Of a stretch of 64,000 nt of DNA, positions 53,754 to 64,000 are shown one piece after another. Numbering within the stretch: position 1 is the first letter of the stretch; every line of letters starts with the position of its first letter. Position numbers and translations under genes: made by a program. The DNA is from Cryphonectria parasitica EP155 (Eukaryota; Ascomycota; Sordariomycetes; Diaporthales; Cryphonectriaceae). The notes under the pieces were generated by a model. That model saw only the letters and a list, made by a program, of their open reading frames with translations. It was not told where the DNA came from and did not search any database. The stretch lies in contig NW_024468916.1 of NCBI RefSeq assembly GCF_011745365.1, positions 186,001 to 250,000 on the forward strand, written 5' to 3'.

Positions 53754-55982
53754 ATGTCCTCCAAGCGATCCCGTGCCACATACGAGGCAGATCTTAAGGC
53801 ACAACAGTCCCCATTTGTGGTCTATGGCACACCCCTCCCAGCTTTTGACCCAGATGCCCGTGATGATGGCTCCTATGTCCCTATCTGGAAACAGGAGGTG
53901 ACAGATGACAGAGGCAGAAAGCGCCTGCACGGTGCCTTTACTGGGGGTTGGAGCGCTGGGTAAGTCTGCCCTTCCGACCCTCCGTTGGCGTACTATGTCA
54001 GCTCAACGTCTGTTCTCACATGCTAACTCATTGATTCTCGAAGCTACTTCAATACGGTGGGGTCCAAGGAAGGATGGACACCTTCCACTTTTGTCTCCTC
54101 GCGGGCCAACCGCCGCAAGGACAACAAGTCGGCCCAAGACCAGCGACCAGAGGACTTCATGGACGACGAAGATCTCGCCGAGGCCGAGGAGTCTAGGAAG
54201 TTACAGACCTCCAATGCCTTTGCTAGCCTCGGTGCTACTGAGAAGGACGCCGGCAGGGTAGGCGCGCTGGCCGGTCTGTTCCACGTGCGAGGCGAGACCA
54301 TGGGCACGAAACTGCTCAAAAAGATGGGTTGGCGGGTGGGCCAAGGAATCGGCCCCAAAGTGCGAAGGGGGGCAAACCTGGACATGAAGGAGACACATCC
54401 CGATGCGAACAAGACATATTACTTCTTTGCGCCTGAGAACGTCCTGATGGTCAGCTTTGTCAGGAAGACAGACCGAAAGGGTCTTGGTTACGACGGCGAG
54501 GGGAGGCTGGCACCACTGGGAGGTTCAAGATCGCGACAGCCTTCACCGTCAGATGACGAGGATGAGGATGGCGGAAGCCTGACTCTGGCGAGGCCAAAGT
54601 TCCTGGGCTCTGGAGCCTCCAAGAAGAAGAACACAGGTGGCGCCCGCGGCTCCATTGGGATTGGAGTCTTGAACGATACCGGCTCCGACGACGAAGACCC
54701 CTATGAGATTGGACCTCGGATATCCTACAATAGAGTGATTGGTGGTAGCAGCAAGGGAAAAAAGAAAAGGAGCGACGTCGTCCCCTCTACAACGGTCAAC
54801 CCAACCCTAAAGTCCAAACCTGTGTTTTTGCCTAAAAGAGCCGTGGCTGGTGGCCAGTCAGGGGCTGGCTTGCGCAAATGTCACGACGGTCGGCCACCAT
54901 TGGAGGGCTTTGTGCTCGGCCAAGCTCCAGATCCCCTCATCTCCATGATCAATTCTGATGGCAGATACCCACCGCCAGAGATCCCTGAAGGATGGACATC
55001 CGGCAAAAAGGCCGAGACCACCGCACAACCCTCACAGTATACGTCTACAGCAGACGCAGCCAAGGCCTCGCAGCTCAACCCGACAGCCCGTGCGGCTCTG
55101 CTCGGGGAGAAGCAGCTGCCGGGCAAATCTGTCTTTGACTTTCTCTCGACCGCGGCTAGAGACCGACTGGCAGCTGTCACTGGGAAAGGGGACCTACCGC
55201 AGGCCAAAGGAGAGATCCCTGAGGGCTATGCTCTGTCAGAAGAGGAGAAGAAGCGTAGCCTCCTGGAACGAATCCCCAAGCTCGATAAGCCGAGCGCACT
55301 GGCAGCCATGGCAAGAGGGGCCGCAGGCGGCGGACCATATGGAGACAACGAGGACAAACGAGCCAGATACCGGGGCTATCTAGAGCTACAGGCCGGCCTC
55401 ACCAGCGAACCACCAGAAAGGGCGCCCAAGATGACCGGCGAGGAGTGGATACAGGAGCTGAACGAGTTCTACAATGTTGCTAGGATATTCAGGCCCATGA
55501 CAGGGACTATGGCGTCTCGGTTCACGACGTCCAAGTCCTCCCCTACCTCGGACATGGCGAGGGGCTCAGATGGCCAGGTTGGGGATGCTGGACTGCTGTC
55601 CAAGCCTGTAGCCAAACCTGAAGATCCCGCAGAGGCAGCCGCCAAGATGAACATGTTTGGGCCCATGACGAGATCTGTCGGCGACTTCTTCCCCACACGG
55701 CTCCTCTGCAAACGATTCAACGTCAAACCACCGTCACATGTCCAGAGAGATGGAGATGTCAACACCAAGGGCGCGCAAAGAGGAGAAATTGCGCCGATAG
55801 AACCGCAGGCTAGCATGTATAGCGACTCTTCATCATCAAGGGAACCCCTACCTGCGCCAAGCGCCCAGAAACAGGGCGAGGCTGCTGTGGATAGTGGAAG
55901 GAACGAGGCTCTAGAGGGCAAACGAGCAGGAGATGAAGTATTCAAAGCTATCTTTGGCGATAGTAGTGACGAGGAAGGCTGA
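53754..55982 (+). CDS. G-patch protein, GPATCH1-like
   Basis: 714 aa from exons 53754-53959 and 54044-55982 (2145 nt). The N-terminal family block is [40 protein letters not shown], and, across the intron, [19 protein letters not shown], all typical of GPATCH1 proteins. The G-patch follows at about 152-178 ([20 protein letters not shown]). A mid-region motif (about 280-310: [20 protein letters not shown], then [10 protein letters not shown]) also matches the family. The C-terminus is charged and ends in [16 protein letters not shown]-patch proteins activate DEAH helicases in splicing; GPATCH1 is found with late spliceosomes, and the same is inferred here. Start [15 protein letters not shown] lies directly before the conserved block. 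Confidence 0.92.
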
Positions 55983-57252
55983 AGTATGCCGCAGCATTGG
56001 GAGTCTCTCTACCCAGAGCATCTAAGTACTTAGTCGCCCGGGGGGCCGTTGATACCAATGCAATCAAGTTAGGCGCTAGCTCTATACAGTACTCTGTTCT
56101 TGTTCTAAAGTCGGCCCCGTTTGGGTTCAAACGAGGTGCACCAGCTCCTGAAGCCATATCATTAGTCCCTCGGGCAGGCGCAAGTGTCCAACGAAGACGG
56201 GGTGCAGAACAACTGCAGGAGCACGACAGCAGCATACTATGACCGTCTGGGCACCTTTACCTGTACTCCGTCTCTCTGTCTCTCTCTCTCTCTCTTTTGC
56301 TTTGACGCTTTCAATGGGAAATGAAAATCATTTGACGTTCTGTACAGTTTGTTATGAAGCTCCAGGCTCGCTGTGAGAAAACCAAAAGACGAGTTACCAG
56401 ACCAAGATCCACAGAGGGTGCTAAACATTGATGCTGGGGAAGCCTCTGTACTATGGTATAGCGGCTACTGCCCACTTATCATAATGGTGCATACGCTGTA
56501 GAACCTATGGCTTGTATTTACTAGTGAAGGCCCGGGCGGGGGGGGCTCGGCCTAGTAACCTGGCCCATTGATGGTGTGCCGGCAAAACCCCCCATGGAGA
56601 GTGCCTGGAGCGCTAATTGCCTAGACTCTAGCGTGCTTAGCTTGTCCGTCGCCTGGGTATTGTAGTACGTATAGTACTACTGAGGTGTGAGGATACTTGC
56701 TGTTAACAGCGGTTAGGCCTACCATGGATTCCTCGACAAACGTTGTTACGGTCCCTATCCCAACCAACCATCCACAACTCTCACCTCATTTCGATTCGCC
56801 CGCCCGCAATTTGACGGCAATTATACTACGCCCAAAGAAACCCACTCCATCAATGTGTGCGACCATTCTACTGTGCACTGGCGCTGTTTCTCGCTTCGAC
56901 CTGCCATCCTCCTCTTGAAAGGCAGCGTTCCATCCTGTGACCCAAGGGAACTCACATACCACTTGTTTGCATCACAGAAGCGCCCGTCTCCCTCCTCGCC
57001 GTTTTGCTCCTCCTGCTCTTCCTCCTCCTTTGGCGTCTGATGCCGGCGTGGAGCAACTCGTTCTAGCCGCCCACCACCCCTCGCAGCTACATTCCCTTTC
57101 TCCAGAAAGGGGTCCAGAACACCATCCCGTAGTTACTCAAGACGGCAGATCACAGCACTCGCTCTCCCACACACCCACCCACTCCCACCACCTCATCGAC
57201 ACAGACTGATCCCGTCCGACGGAACGTCACTGCCGTCTCCACTTCAATCAAG
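55983..57252. other. Intergenic region and probable WHI2 5' exon region
   Basis: Contains a short CT microsatellite (about 56270-56295), a G-run (about 56536-56545) and a CT-rich WHI2 leader. The WHI2 start probably lies in an upstream exon here (a candidate acceptor CACAG is at about 57200-57204), but I could not fix it. Confidence 0.5.
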
Positions 57253-58767
57253 TTGTCAGCGCCAAAGGAGTCCAGCCCCGGACCCTCGGCGTCCAGTCCT
57301 GGGCCATCTCCATCCCCTTCGAGGAGACGACTTGTCGTTGGCGACGACGCCCTGTGCGCACCCAATCAATCGACAGCCCACGACAGTCAGGACAGCTCTG
57401 CCCAGCCTGTCGACAACCACCACCACCAGCAGCATCCTCAACATCACAGCTCTACCTCCTCACTCGAAGACCCACTGCAGTCTCCGCCGCCACAGTACCC
57501 AGCTTGCGAAACCCCTGTCTCGACTCTCACCTCGGTCATCTCTTACCGTACAGCACCGCCGCCGCCCTTCTCCTCGCTCTTCGTTCCCTCCTCGTCCACC
57601 GATCAGCCGGACGCCGTCGCCTCTGCTCTTGAGACACGAGACGCCCCTGGCCCTGACTCGACCACCCCCTGCTCCTTCGACCATCCCGAGTCCCACGCTC
57701 GTGAGAAAGCATCTGCTCCTGCATACGAACCCTCTACCCCCTCTGGCCCCTCTGAACCCTCAACTGTCTCTCAGGACGCCGTTGCGGAAACCAAGCGTGC
57801 TCTCCCCCGTGATACAAAGGCAGAAGGCAGCTCCCGCGCCAAGGACGACGAGACCGAACCGCCACCAGCATACTCGGAGGGATACAGCCCCCTCCAGTCT
57901 TTCACATACGTGATGGCAGCCGCCGGAGGAGCTTCGAGTATTATTACTCAGGTGCAACAGGGCGGTCCGCCCATCAACACGCTCGGAGGTAAGAAGCTCT
58001 CGGATCTTTATGCATTTTGAGAAAGAAGTATGTCGCTGACTTGTATTGTAGATGTTGGCGCCGATGAGACTATTGCTATGGACCTACGGTAGGTCAATTT
58101 TGAAAATCCGTCCGACGTGTGACAACAAGATCAATCCGCGCGCTGACATGCATCAACAGGGGCACACGTTTTGTTCTCTCCAGGGACGAGCTATTGACGC
58201 TGCCGGAGTTCGTCCTTCTCTCCTTGTTCCCGAACGGCTTGTTCCCTGAAGGGCATATGGGTGGCACTGAGGGAGATGCCGTGCAGGTTGATGTAGGCCA
58301 TTTCTCAGAGACTCCGTCCAGAGCTGTATCTACACACACACAGACTAACACGGGATGATCTACCCGTACAGTATGACCCAGAATCTCTGCAGTACATGCT
58401 CGATTTCTTTCGCAAGGTGGCATCATCCATCCCCTCGGACACGTCCCCTCCGGCATCACAAGACGGCGATGCGATGTCTATAGAACCACTTGTGGGAGCG
58501 TCACGCGACGACGCCTCCAAACGAGCGGGCATCATTGTGCTGCGCGAAGACCTCGACTTCTACGTCATCCCGCCCAAGGCAGGCATCCAGCAGGCAGAAA
58601 TGATTGAGGTCAAGAGGGCCGCAGCCAGGGCGCTCCTGAAGCAGGATGGCATCTTCTCTGGGCTGAAGCGCAGTGATGAACCAGGAACCACAGAGGCGCA
58701 TCTGATCGAGATGTTAACAGCAGGGTATGTTCTTCCCCACACACGCACAAGCACGCACGCGCACACA

Positions 58768-58842
<75 letters not shown>

Positions 58843-59205
58843 CATAAGACAGACCGTAGATGCCTCTGCGAGGATGGGAGACTCGCAATTGCTGACATGA
58901 TCTCTCACTCACACAGTGGCTTCAATCATGATGATCAGTGGGGACACCGAGCAGGCGAGCCTGGCAAGGCTGTGGTGTGCAGTCTGGCCCTCGCGAGGCT
59001 GCGCAGTGACATCCGTGGCAACGAGATGGGCGGCAACAATGCGGTCGGTATGGCACAGAAGCTCCTGCTGTTTTGGCGGAAACCGGCCAGGAGATGCTGG
59101 TGGGAGGGCGTTGAGCTCAACGACGTTGAGGGCGTGGAGGGCAAGCTCAAGGTGTGGATCAGGCGAGTGTGGACTCTCGAAATGAGCGTCATTGGGCTGC
59201 GATGA
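57205..59205 (+). CDS. WHI2: Whi2-like stress/growth regulator (BTB/T1-type fold)
   Basis: Yeast Whi2, with Psr1/2 phosphatases, drives the general stress response and damps TORC1 under amino-acid shortage; the role here is inferred. Exons: an open frame to 57988, then 58052-58088, 58160-58292, 58372-58724 and 58917-59205, all in phase. The N-terminal 230 residues are Ser/Pro/His-rich. The conserved core begins FTYVMAAAGGASSIITQVQQ, then LGDVGADETIAMDLRGTRFV, LSRDELLTLPEFVLLSLFPN (BTB/T1-like), VQVDYDPESLQYMLDFFRKV, GIIVLREDLDFYVIPPKAGI, SGLKRSDEPGTTEAHLIEML, and the C-terminal RKPARRCWWEGVEL with WIRRVWTLEMSVIGLR. The first exon has no in-frame ATG before the core, so the true start is upstream and the 5' limit given is only the open frame. 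Intron 4 carries a long dinucleotide repeat. Confidence 0.85.
58762..58840 (+). repeat. (CA)n-(GA)n compound microsatellite in WHI2 intron 4
   Basis: About 11 CA units (58762-58784) run directly into 28 GA units (58785-58840), inside the 192-bp intron 58725-58916. The tract makes up about 40 percent of the intron and leaves both splice sites clear. Confidence 0.95.
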
Positions 59206-60395
59206 TTCTTCGGCATTGTTGCATAAGGATCAAGGGAGAGCGGGTTTTCTTCTTTTTTGTTTTCCCCCCTCATCACACGGGCGAGCGATATAAGAGGAGG
59301 AGAGGGGGTGGTTGGGAGGGAGGTTGAAGGCATACCCTCTTTCTTTCCTTTCCTTTTTTTGTTGCTTTGCTGAATGGTCCGCTCGGTACATCCTGGATAC
59401 AGGCGTAGCATATTCACACAACAGTGAGTCAAACTCGACGGCAGGTTTTCTAAAACTGTCCAGGAACATTCAGCGGCATAATGCAGAGACCATTTATTGT
59501 TGAATATGGCTCAGGGACTTGACTTGTTGAGGGGAATCCATGCGTGAATACTCTCAACCTTGGGCTATCAAGAGACATACTGGGCCAAGTCATATCGCAG
59601 CGATTTTCATTATAACAACAGCCTATGAGGATAATAAAATGTTTCGTCTTCCTCCCAGTATTGACGTCAACAAGAGAGGTATAATTATGTCTGAAACCCT
59701 CGTCCCCGCGCCGGTTGTAAATGCTCACTACGTACGCCCAAACCAGGTTGAGAGACAAGGAGAGGCCAGCAGGAAATGGCGGCGGGCGGCTTAAGGAAAA
59801 CCAGCCACCTGTAAGGGGTCCGTGGAAGGCTGATCTTCTCTTGGCAAGCCAAAAGGTGGCGAACGTGAAACCCTTCCAATCCCCATTTCGGTTTAAGTGA
59901 GTGAGTGAGTGAGGGCGTATACGTCAATGGATTCAAAAACTGAGTTGACCGAAGTGGATTTCATTGAGACACGGTCACATCGGCGAGGCTCATAAGACGG
60001 CGCATATATGGATTGAGGTACATCGGCCATATATACATCACCATCACATCATATCATACACATCACCTGTTACTGCTAAGTGTTGAGAGACCAATTCTCA
60101 AGTTTATGACTTAGAGTGCATGCCGCTTATCAAAACTAACTGGTAGGAATCTTGACCTTCATTGCATGTTTGCGTTCTTGCTTTCTACAAGACTTACGAG
60201 TGACATGGAGAAGAGGCAGGTGCAGTGGAATACTGACATGCGATCCTAGCTCTTGCCTTCCAACAAGATACAGTAAGTGAGTCTGCTTTGGTCATCATCT
60301 CTCAGTCTTCCCTTCTCCTTCCGTCATCAAACAAACCTTCAAGCGTGGACAGACAGACACCCCACTAATATGAGATCTCAGATATTATTACGAAC
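59206..60395. other. Intergenic region before GSDH-like gene, with CRE palindrome
   Basis: No gene seen. A perfect TGACGTCA palindrome (59662-59669) and a GTGA repeat (about 59896-59912) are present. The GSDH-like promoter is expected in its right half. Confidence 0.5.
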
Positions 60396-62161
60396 ATGGG
60401 ACATCTCTTCAGAATGCTGGCTGTTATCATGACAGCCATCACATCTCATCCCACAACTCTCGTCCTGGCACAGTCAACCACCGCCTCTGCCACAACCACA
60501 ACCGCATCCTCCTCCTCCTCCTCCTCCTCCTCCTCCTCCTCCTCCTCCTCGTCGTCGTGTCCAACAGTCCTGGTCCCCTCGTACGAAGCTCCGGTAGTGG
60601 GCTCAGGATGGACGGCTCAGCTGATCGCGCAGAACCTATCTACGCCCAGGGGGATTATCTTCGACCAGAACGGGGCTCTCCTTGTCGTCCAGAAGGGTAC
60701 GGGCATCCTGCACATGACATTTAGCGACCATGGGGGGACTTGTCTCATTGTCGACCAGACCAAGACCTTGGTGGACAATACTGATGTGCGTAGGCTCATG
60801 TTAAATCAATTATAATTCTGACAAAACGACCTAAAGAACCCCTTTGCTTTATTCTCCTCTTTCCTTGCTGACAATTGTGGAAATGTCACAATAGCTAAAT
60901 CATGGCATCCAATTGTCGGCTGATGGGGCAACCTTGTATGCATCTACCTCGAACGAAGTGTACCAATGGCCCTACAGTGCTGCCGATGGGACGGTGGGAG
61001 ACAATGTCACGCTCATTACCAATATGAGCAATACTGATGTGAGTTCCATGAGAAGTGAAGCCTTCACATTCTAGTACGTGTTGCTGACGTCCTGACCTGG
61101 CGATCCCATAGCACGTCTCGCGCACTCTCCTGCTCTCACAAAAGGCCAACGGCACTCTGATCGTCTCCCGTGGCAGCTCAGAGAATATAGACCCGGTTGC
61201 CCAGCAGCTCGACTCTGGCCACTCCCAGATCAAAGCCTTCAATCTCAGCAACCTCACCACCGGCGGCCAACCGTACGACTTTCCCTCCGAGGGAAGGCTA
61301 CTCGGCTGGGGCCTCAGGAACAGTGTCGGCGTCGCAGAGCACCCGCTGACGGGCGGCATCTACTCTGTCGAAAATTCGGCGGACCAGGTCAAGCGGAACG
61401 GAACCGATATTCACCAGGACAACCCGGGCGAGGAGATGAACTACCATGGATTCCTCCTCAACAACAATAGCTCGATAGACGAAAACGAAACTCAAGGCGA
61501 CAACTACGGCTACCCAGCCTGCTTCGCGCTCTGGGGCACCGACATCCCCGACAAAGGATCGTTGACCGTCGGCAGCCAGTTCGCGCTAGACCCTTTCTCG
61601 AGCACCCTGAACGACACGACCTGCGCCCAAGACTTTGTCCCGCCGCAGCTGACGTTCCAGGCCCACACGGCCCCGCTGGACATTCTATTCGACGCCGACG
61701 GCACTGTCGCCTACATCACATTTCACGGCAGCTGGGACAGGACCGGCCCGGTAGGGTACAGGTTGTCGGCAGTGCAGTTCACGACAGATGGGACACCAGA
61801 AGCGCCGTCCGACAGCACCAATGCCACGACGGACATCCTCAGCAATGCCGACCTGTCCAAGTGTCCCGATGGGTGCTTCCGGCCGGTAGGGCTGGCTTGG
61901 GACAGTCAGGGAAGGTTGTTCCTGAGCTCCGACTCGACGGGCGAGATCTATGTTCTGCAGCAGGCCGAGGTGTCGACAGCCAGTGGAACAGGCACCCCGA
62001 TCAGCTCCTCCTCCTCTACAGGGACGCTGGTGACCCCGACCACTTCGCCCAACCTGGCACCACGGTCGGCTAGGACTGGGCCTGGTAAGGACACACTCTG
62101 GCTGGCATGTGTTGCCACGGCTCTACCGCTCGTCTGTGGTGCACTTTTCATCATGGCCTAA
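60396..62161 (+). CDS. Secreted glucose/sorbosone-dehydrogenase-like protein, GPI-anchored
   Basis: 527 aa from exons 60396-60785, 60895-61038 and 61112-62161 (1584 nt). A signal peptide (MGHLFRMLAVIMTAITSHPT...LVLAQ) is followed by a Ser/Thr linker with a run of 18 Ser (about 38-55, encoded by TCC repeats). The six-bladed beta-propeller of the soluble quinoprotein glucose/sorbosone dehydrogenase family then follows: LSTPRGIIFDQNGALLVVQK, GIQLSADGATLYASTSNEVY, TLLLSQKANGTLIVSRG, RLLGWGLRNSVGVAEHP, APLDILFDADGTVAYITFHG, and FRPVGLAWDSQGRLFLSSD. Many N-glycosylation sequons (NLT, NNS, NDT) fit secretion. The C-terminus is Ser/Thr-rich and ends in a hydrophobic tail (LWLACVATALPLVCGALFIM), a typical GPI-attachment signal. 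Some family members (AA12) use PQQ to oxidise pyranoses; cofactor and substrate are not shown by sequence alone. Confidence 0.88.
60507..60550 (+). repeat. (TCC)n repeat coding for polyserine
   Basis: About 15 TCC/CCT-register triplets, continued by TCG triplets, encode 18 consecutive Ser between the signal peptide and the catalytic propeller. The tract keeps the frame and probably varies in length. Confidence 0.85.
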
Positions 62162-62395
62162 GCGGATCAGGTAGATAGAAATATACACCACCATTTGGGG
62201 GGAGAACACAGGAAAGATGTAATACACGCAAACACACTCACGCTCATACGACTATGCATTTCTTCAGAGCGTCCAGACATGTTGAAATCTTGCCCTTTCA
62301 TATCGAATAGCCAGCCCCACCCCCTATTAACCCGAACGCCGTGCAGCAGCAGCCTCTTTGAATGCATCCCTCAGCCTTCTCTCTAATTTTCCCCG

Positions 62396-63639
62396 TTACT
62401 CCTCCAGTGTCTTGACGACATCCCACTCGCCCCTCAAATTCTCCTTCCATAGTGTGACCTTGTTGTCGGCACCGCTCACAGCAAGAACGTTGCCGCTCAG
62501 GGACCAGCTCACGCGCCACACAGAGGCATCAAAATTGAGCACCTTGGAGTTCCACTGGCCAGGGTTAGACGGGTCAGACGTCCAGATGCGCACCGTCTTG
62601 TCCTGGGACGCGCTCGCAATGTAGCTCTTTTGTAGCACCGTCGGGCTCCAGGCGACATCGCGCACCCAGTCGGTGTGGCCCGTCAGGGGCTCCCGCTCTG
62701 CCTTGTAACCATTGGTTGCCGGGTCATAGACCCAGATCTTGACCAGGTTGTCACACCCTCCGGTCACGAACCGCCTGTTTCCAGTCGCGCCGGGGCCGGG
62801 GGCGCTCGAGACTATAGAGCCCGGGGTGGTGGCAGGCGCCCAGGACACCGAGTTGACGCCGAGACCGTGGGCAGGGAAGCTGGTGTGATCAAAGTTGTTG
62901 TCCTTGAACTCGACGACAGAGACGTTGCCGTCGGATGACGCACAGGCCAGCAGGCAGCCGGACTCATGGGGGGACCAGGAGACGATGTTGACCGAGGCCT
63001 TGTGCAGGGCGAAATCGAAGATGCGCTGCCAGGCGCCCTGCTGCTCGCGCCAAATGAAGACCTTGCCGTCGTATCCGGCTGATGCCAGGATATTGCCGTA
63101 CTTGGGGTGCGCCCAGGAGACACACCAGACTGCGCCCTCGTGTCTGGAACACAGCAGCACCATGAATACTGTCAGCCCTCCTCTCCAGAACCAGGCCCAT
63201 GTCTATGTCCTTGTCCTACTCTTCCTTCTGAACGACCATAACTTACCCTTTGAGCGTCTCCGTCAGCCGCTGGGTCTCACCCTCGATCTCGAATATCTTG
63301 ATTGTACGGTCGGAGGAGCAGGTGGCGAGGCGACGGCCGTAGTAATCGAGGACAGCATCGTGCTAGATCAACAGCAGGCAGTATCAGCAGCAGTAGCAGC
63401 CAACAGAGAACGAAGGATGATATTGTCCCAAGCAGGTGACATCCTTTATTCATTGTGCCTCAGAGCAGTGGCTCAGGCGGGCAGGAGGAGAGTTGACGGG
63501 CAGATGGTGTCTGGTGCCTGACTTACTATCATGTCATCGTGACCAGAGTTGGAAATCACTTGCGTCGCCTGCTAAGCTGTCAGTCTCGAGCACATTCTTA
63601 TAAGAGTCCCCGTCATCTGGGAATGGGTTCACGGACCAT
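62396..63639 (-). CDS. SEC13: SEC13, WD40 protein of COPII coat and nuclear pore
   Basis: Sec13 pairs with Sec31 in COPII vesicle coats and with Nup145C in the Y-complex of nuclear pores, and also serves SEACAT. Four exons: 63639-63637 (the ATG alone), 63568-63527, 63362-63247 and 63143-62396, joined 909 nt (302 aa), exactly the family size. Joined N-terminus: [35 protein letters not shown], followed by [38 protein letters not shown]. Six WD-type blades follow, with [61 protein letters not shown] and [17 protein letters not shown]. The first donor is a non-consensus GTCCGT. The initiator is the only ATG that gives the conserved start in phase. It is convergent with the GSDH-like gene, 234 bp between stops. 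Confidence 0.95.
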
Positions 63640-64000
63640 GTTGGCGGCCAAAAGAAGGAAAGAAGAAGCAGGTTGCAAAATGGAAAATGATGTTCAGTGA
63701 ATGGTAGAGATGAGCTGATGTTGCTATGCAAGAGAGGCACCTGAAAGGGCGTGTCTGTTTCGCGATGCTGGCCACTTGAGTTAACAGCTAATCGATACCA
63801 CAGGCAGTCAGGTACCTCCCAGGGCTGTACTGCAGTAGCTCCCCCCCTGACTGCCCTGCCCTGTCAGCCTGCAGTGCCTGCCCCCACCATGATTACAGGG
63901 ATCAAGGCATGGTCCCTACTACCTGTCAGCCTGTTTCCCATCCCGGGTTACATAATCAGATATCCCCACATAAGGGCCCGTCCGTCACCGCAAGGCTTGA
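63640..64000. other. SEC13 upstream region
   Basis: Presumed SEC13 5' UTR and promoter on the minus strand, with C-rich and CTGCC-type blocks (about 63836-63885). No gene seen before the window ends. Confidence 0.5.

Noticed and set aside
54201..55945. Minus-strand frames inside the GPATCH1-like gene
   Set aside because: Antisense shadows of a strongly supported coding exon.
56697..56918. Frame starting MDSSTNVVTVPIPTNHPQ as WHI2 first exon
   Set aside because: Plausible start context, but no donor was found that joins it in phase to the WHI2 frame.

Overview
The window is nuclear DNA from a filamentous ascomycete, most likely a Sordariomycete. Protein genes carry short introns (about 50-190 bp) with GTAAGT-type donors. 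The gene set is typically fungal (TOR, KIN1, WHI2, GPI18, CYC3-type haem lyase, SEC13, Rtf2). A degraded Fot1/pogo-type transposon is present, and non-coding DNA is rich in poly-G/poly-C runs and simple repeats. No bacterial operons, rRNA, tRNA or CRISPR were seen. The family assignments come from reading the translated sequence; no database search was possible.

Layout, left to right. 0-10 kb: the cut-off end of a GH71 alpha-1,3-glucanase gene (-), then a complete four-exon TOR kinase gene (-, 2454 aa). 11-17 kb: Rtf2 (+), glucosidase II beta subunit (-), a GCIP/cyclin-D1-binding-like protein (+). 17-21 kb: an NmrA-like reductase (+), tail-to-tail with a UPF0261/Tm-1-like protein (-), which is head-to-head with a TIM-barrel 'PEP hydrolase-like' enzyme (+). 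21-27 kb: cytochrome c haem lyase (+), a decayed carboxylesterase remnant (+), a small secreted protein (-), an unknown protein (-). 28-36 kb: a Nop8/NOL8-like RRM protein (+), a two-TM unknown (-), an ADCK2-type ABC1 kinase (+). 36.9-38.8 kb: a Fot1/pogo-type element with intact ends and a dead transposase. 39-48 kb: a proline-rich unknown (+), GPI18/PIG-V (-), a conserved unknown with polyP/polyQ (+). 48-64 kb: KIN1/MARK kinase (-), GPATCH1-like protein (+), WHI2 (+), a GPI-anchored glucose/sorbosone-dehydrogenase-like protein (+), SEC13 (-).

The genes are mostly unrelated housekeeping functions: growth control (TOR, WHI2, KIN1), the secretory pathway and cell surface (SEC13, glucosidase II beta, GPI18, GH71, secreted oxidoreductase), mitochondria (haem lyase, ADCK2-like), nuclear RNA/DNA work (Nop8-like, GPATCH1-like, Rtf2). 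The one stretch that looks like a functional neighbourhood is 17.0-20.9 kb. There the two halves of what is a single fused protein in plants (Tm-1) sit as a divergent gene pair around a 371-bp promoter with a perfect CRE-type palindrome, next to an oxidoreductase gene. This is the best candidate for an undescribed small metabolic system here.

Exon limits were set by reading splice signals and checking that the joined exons stay in frame (for example TOR 7365 nt, KIN1 2778 nt, SEC13 909 nt, all divisible by three). Starts that could not be fixed (GH71, WHI2) are stated.
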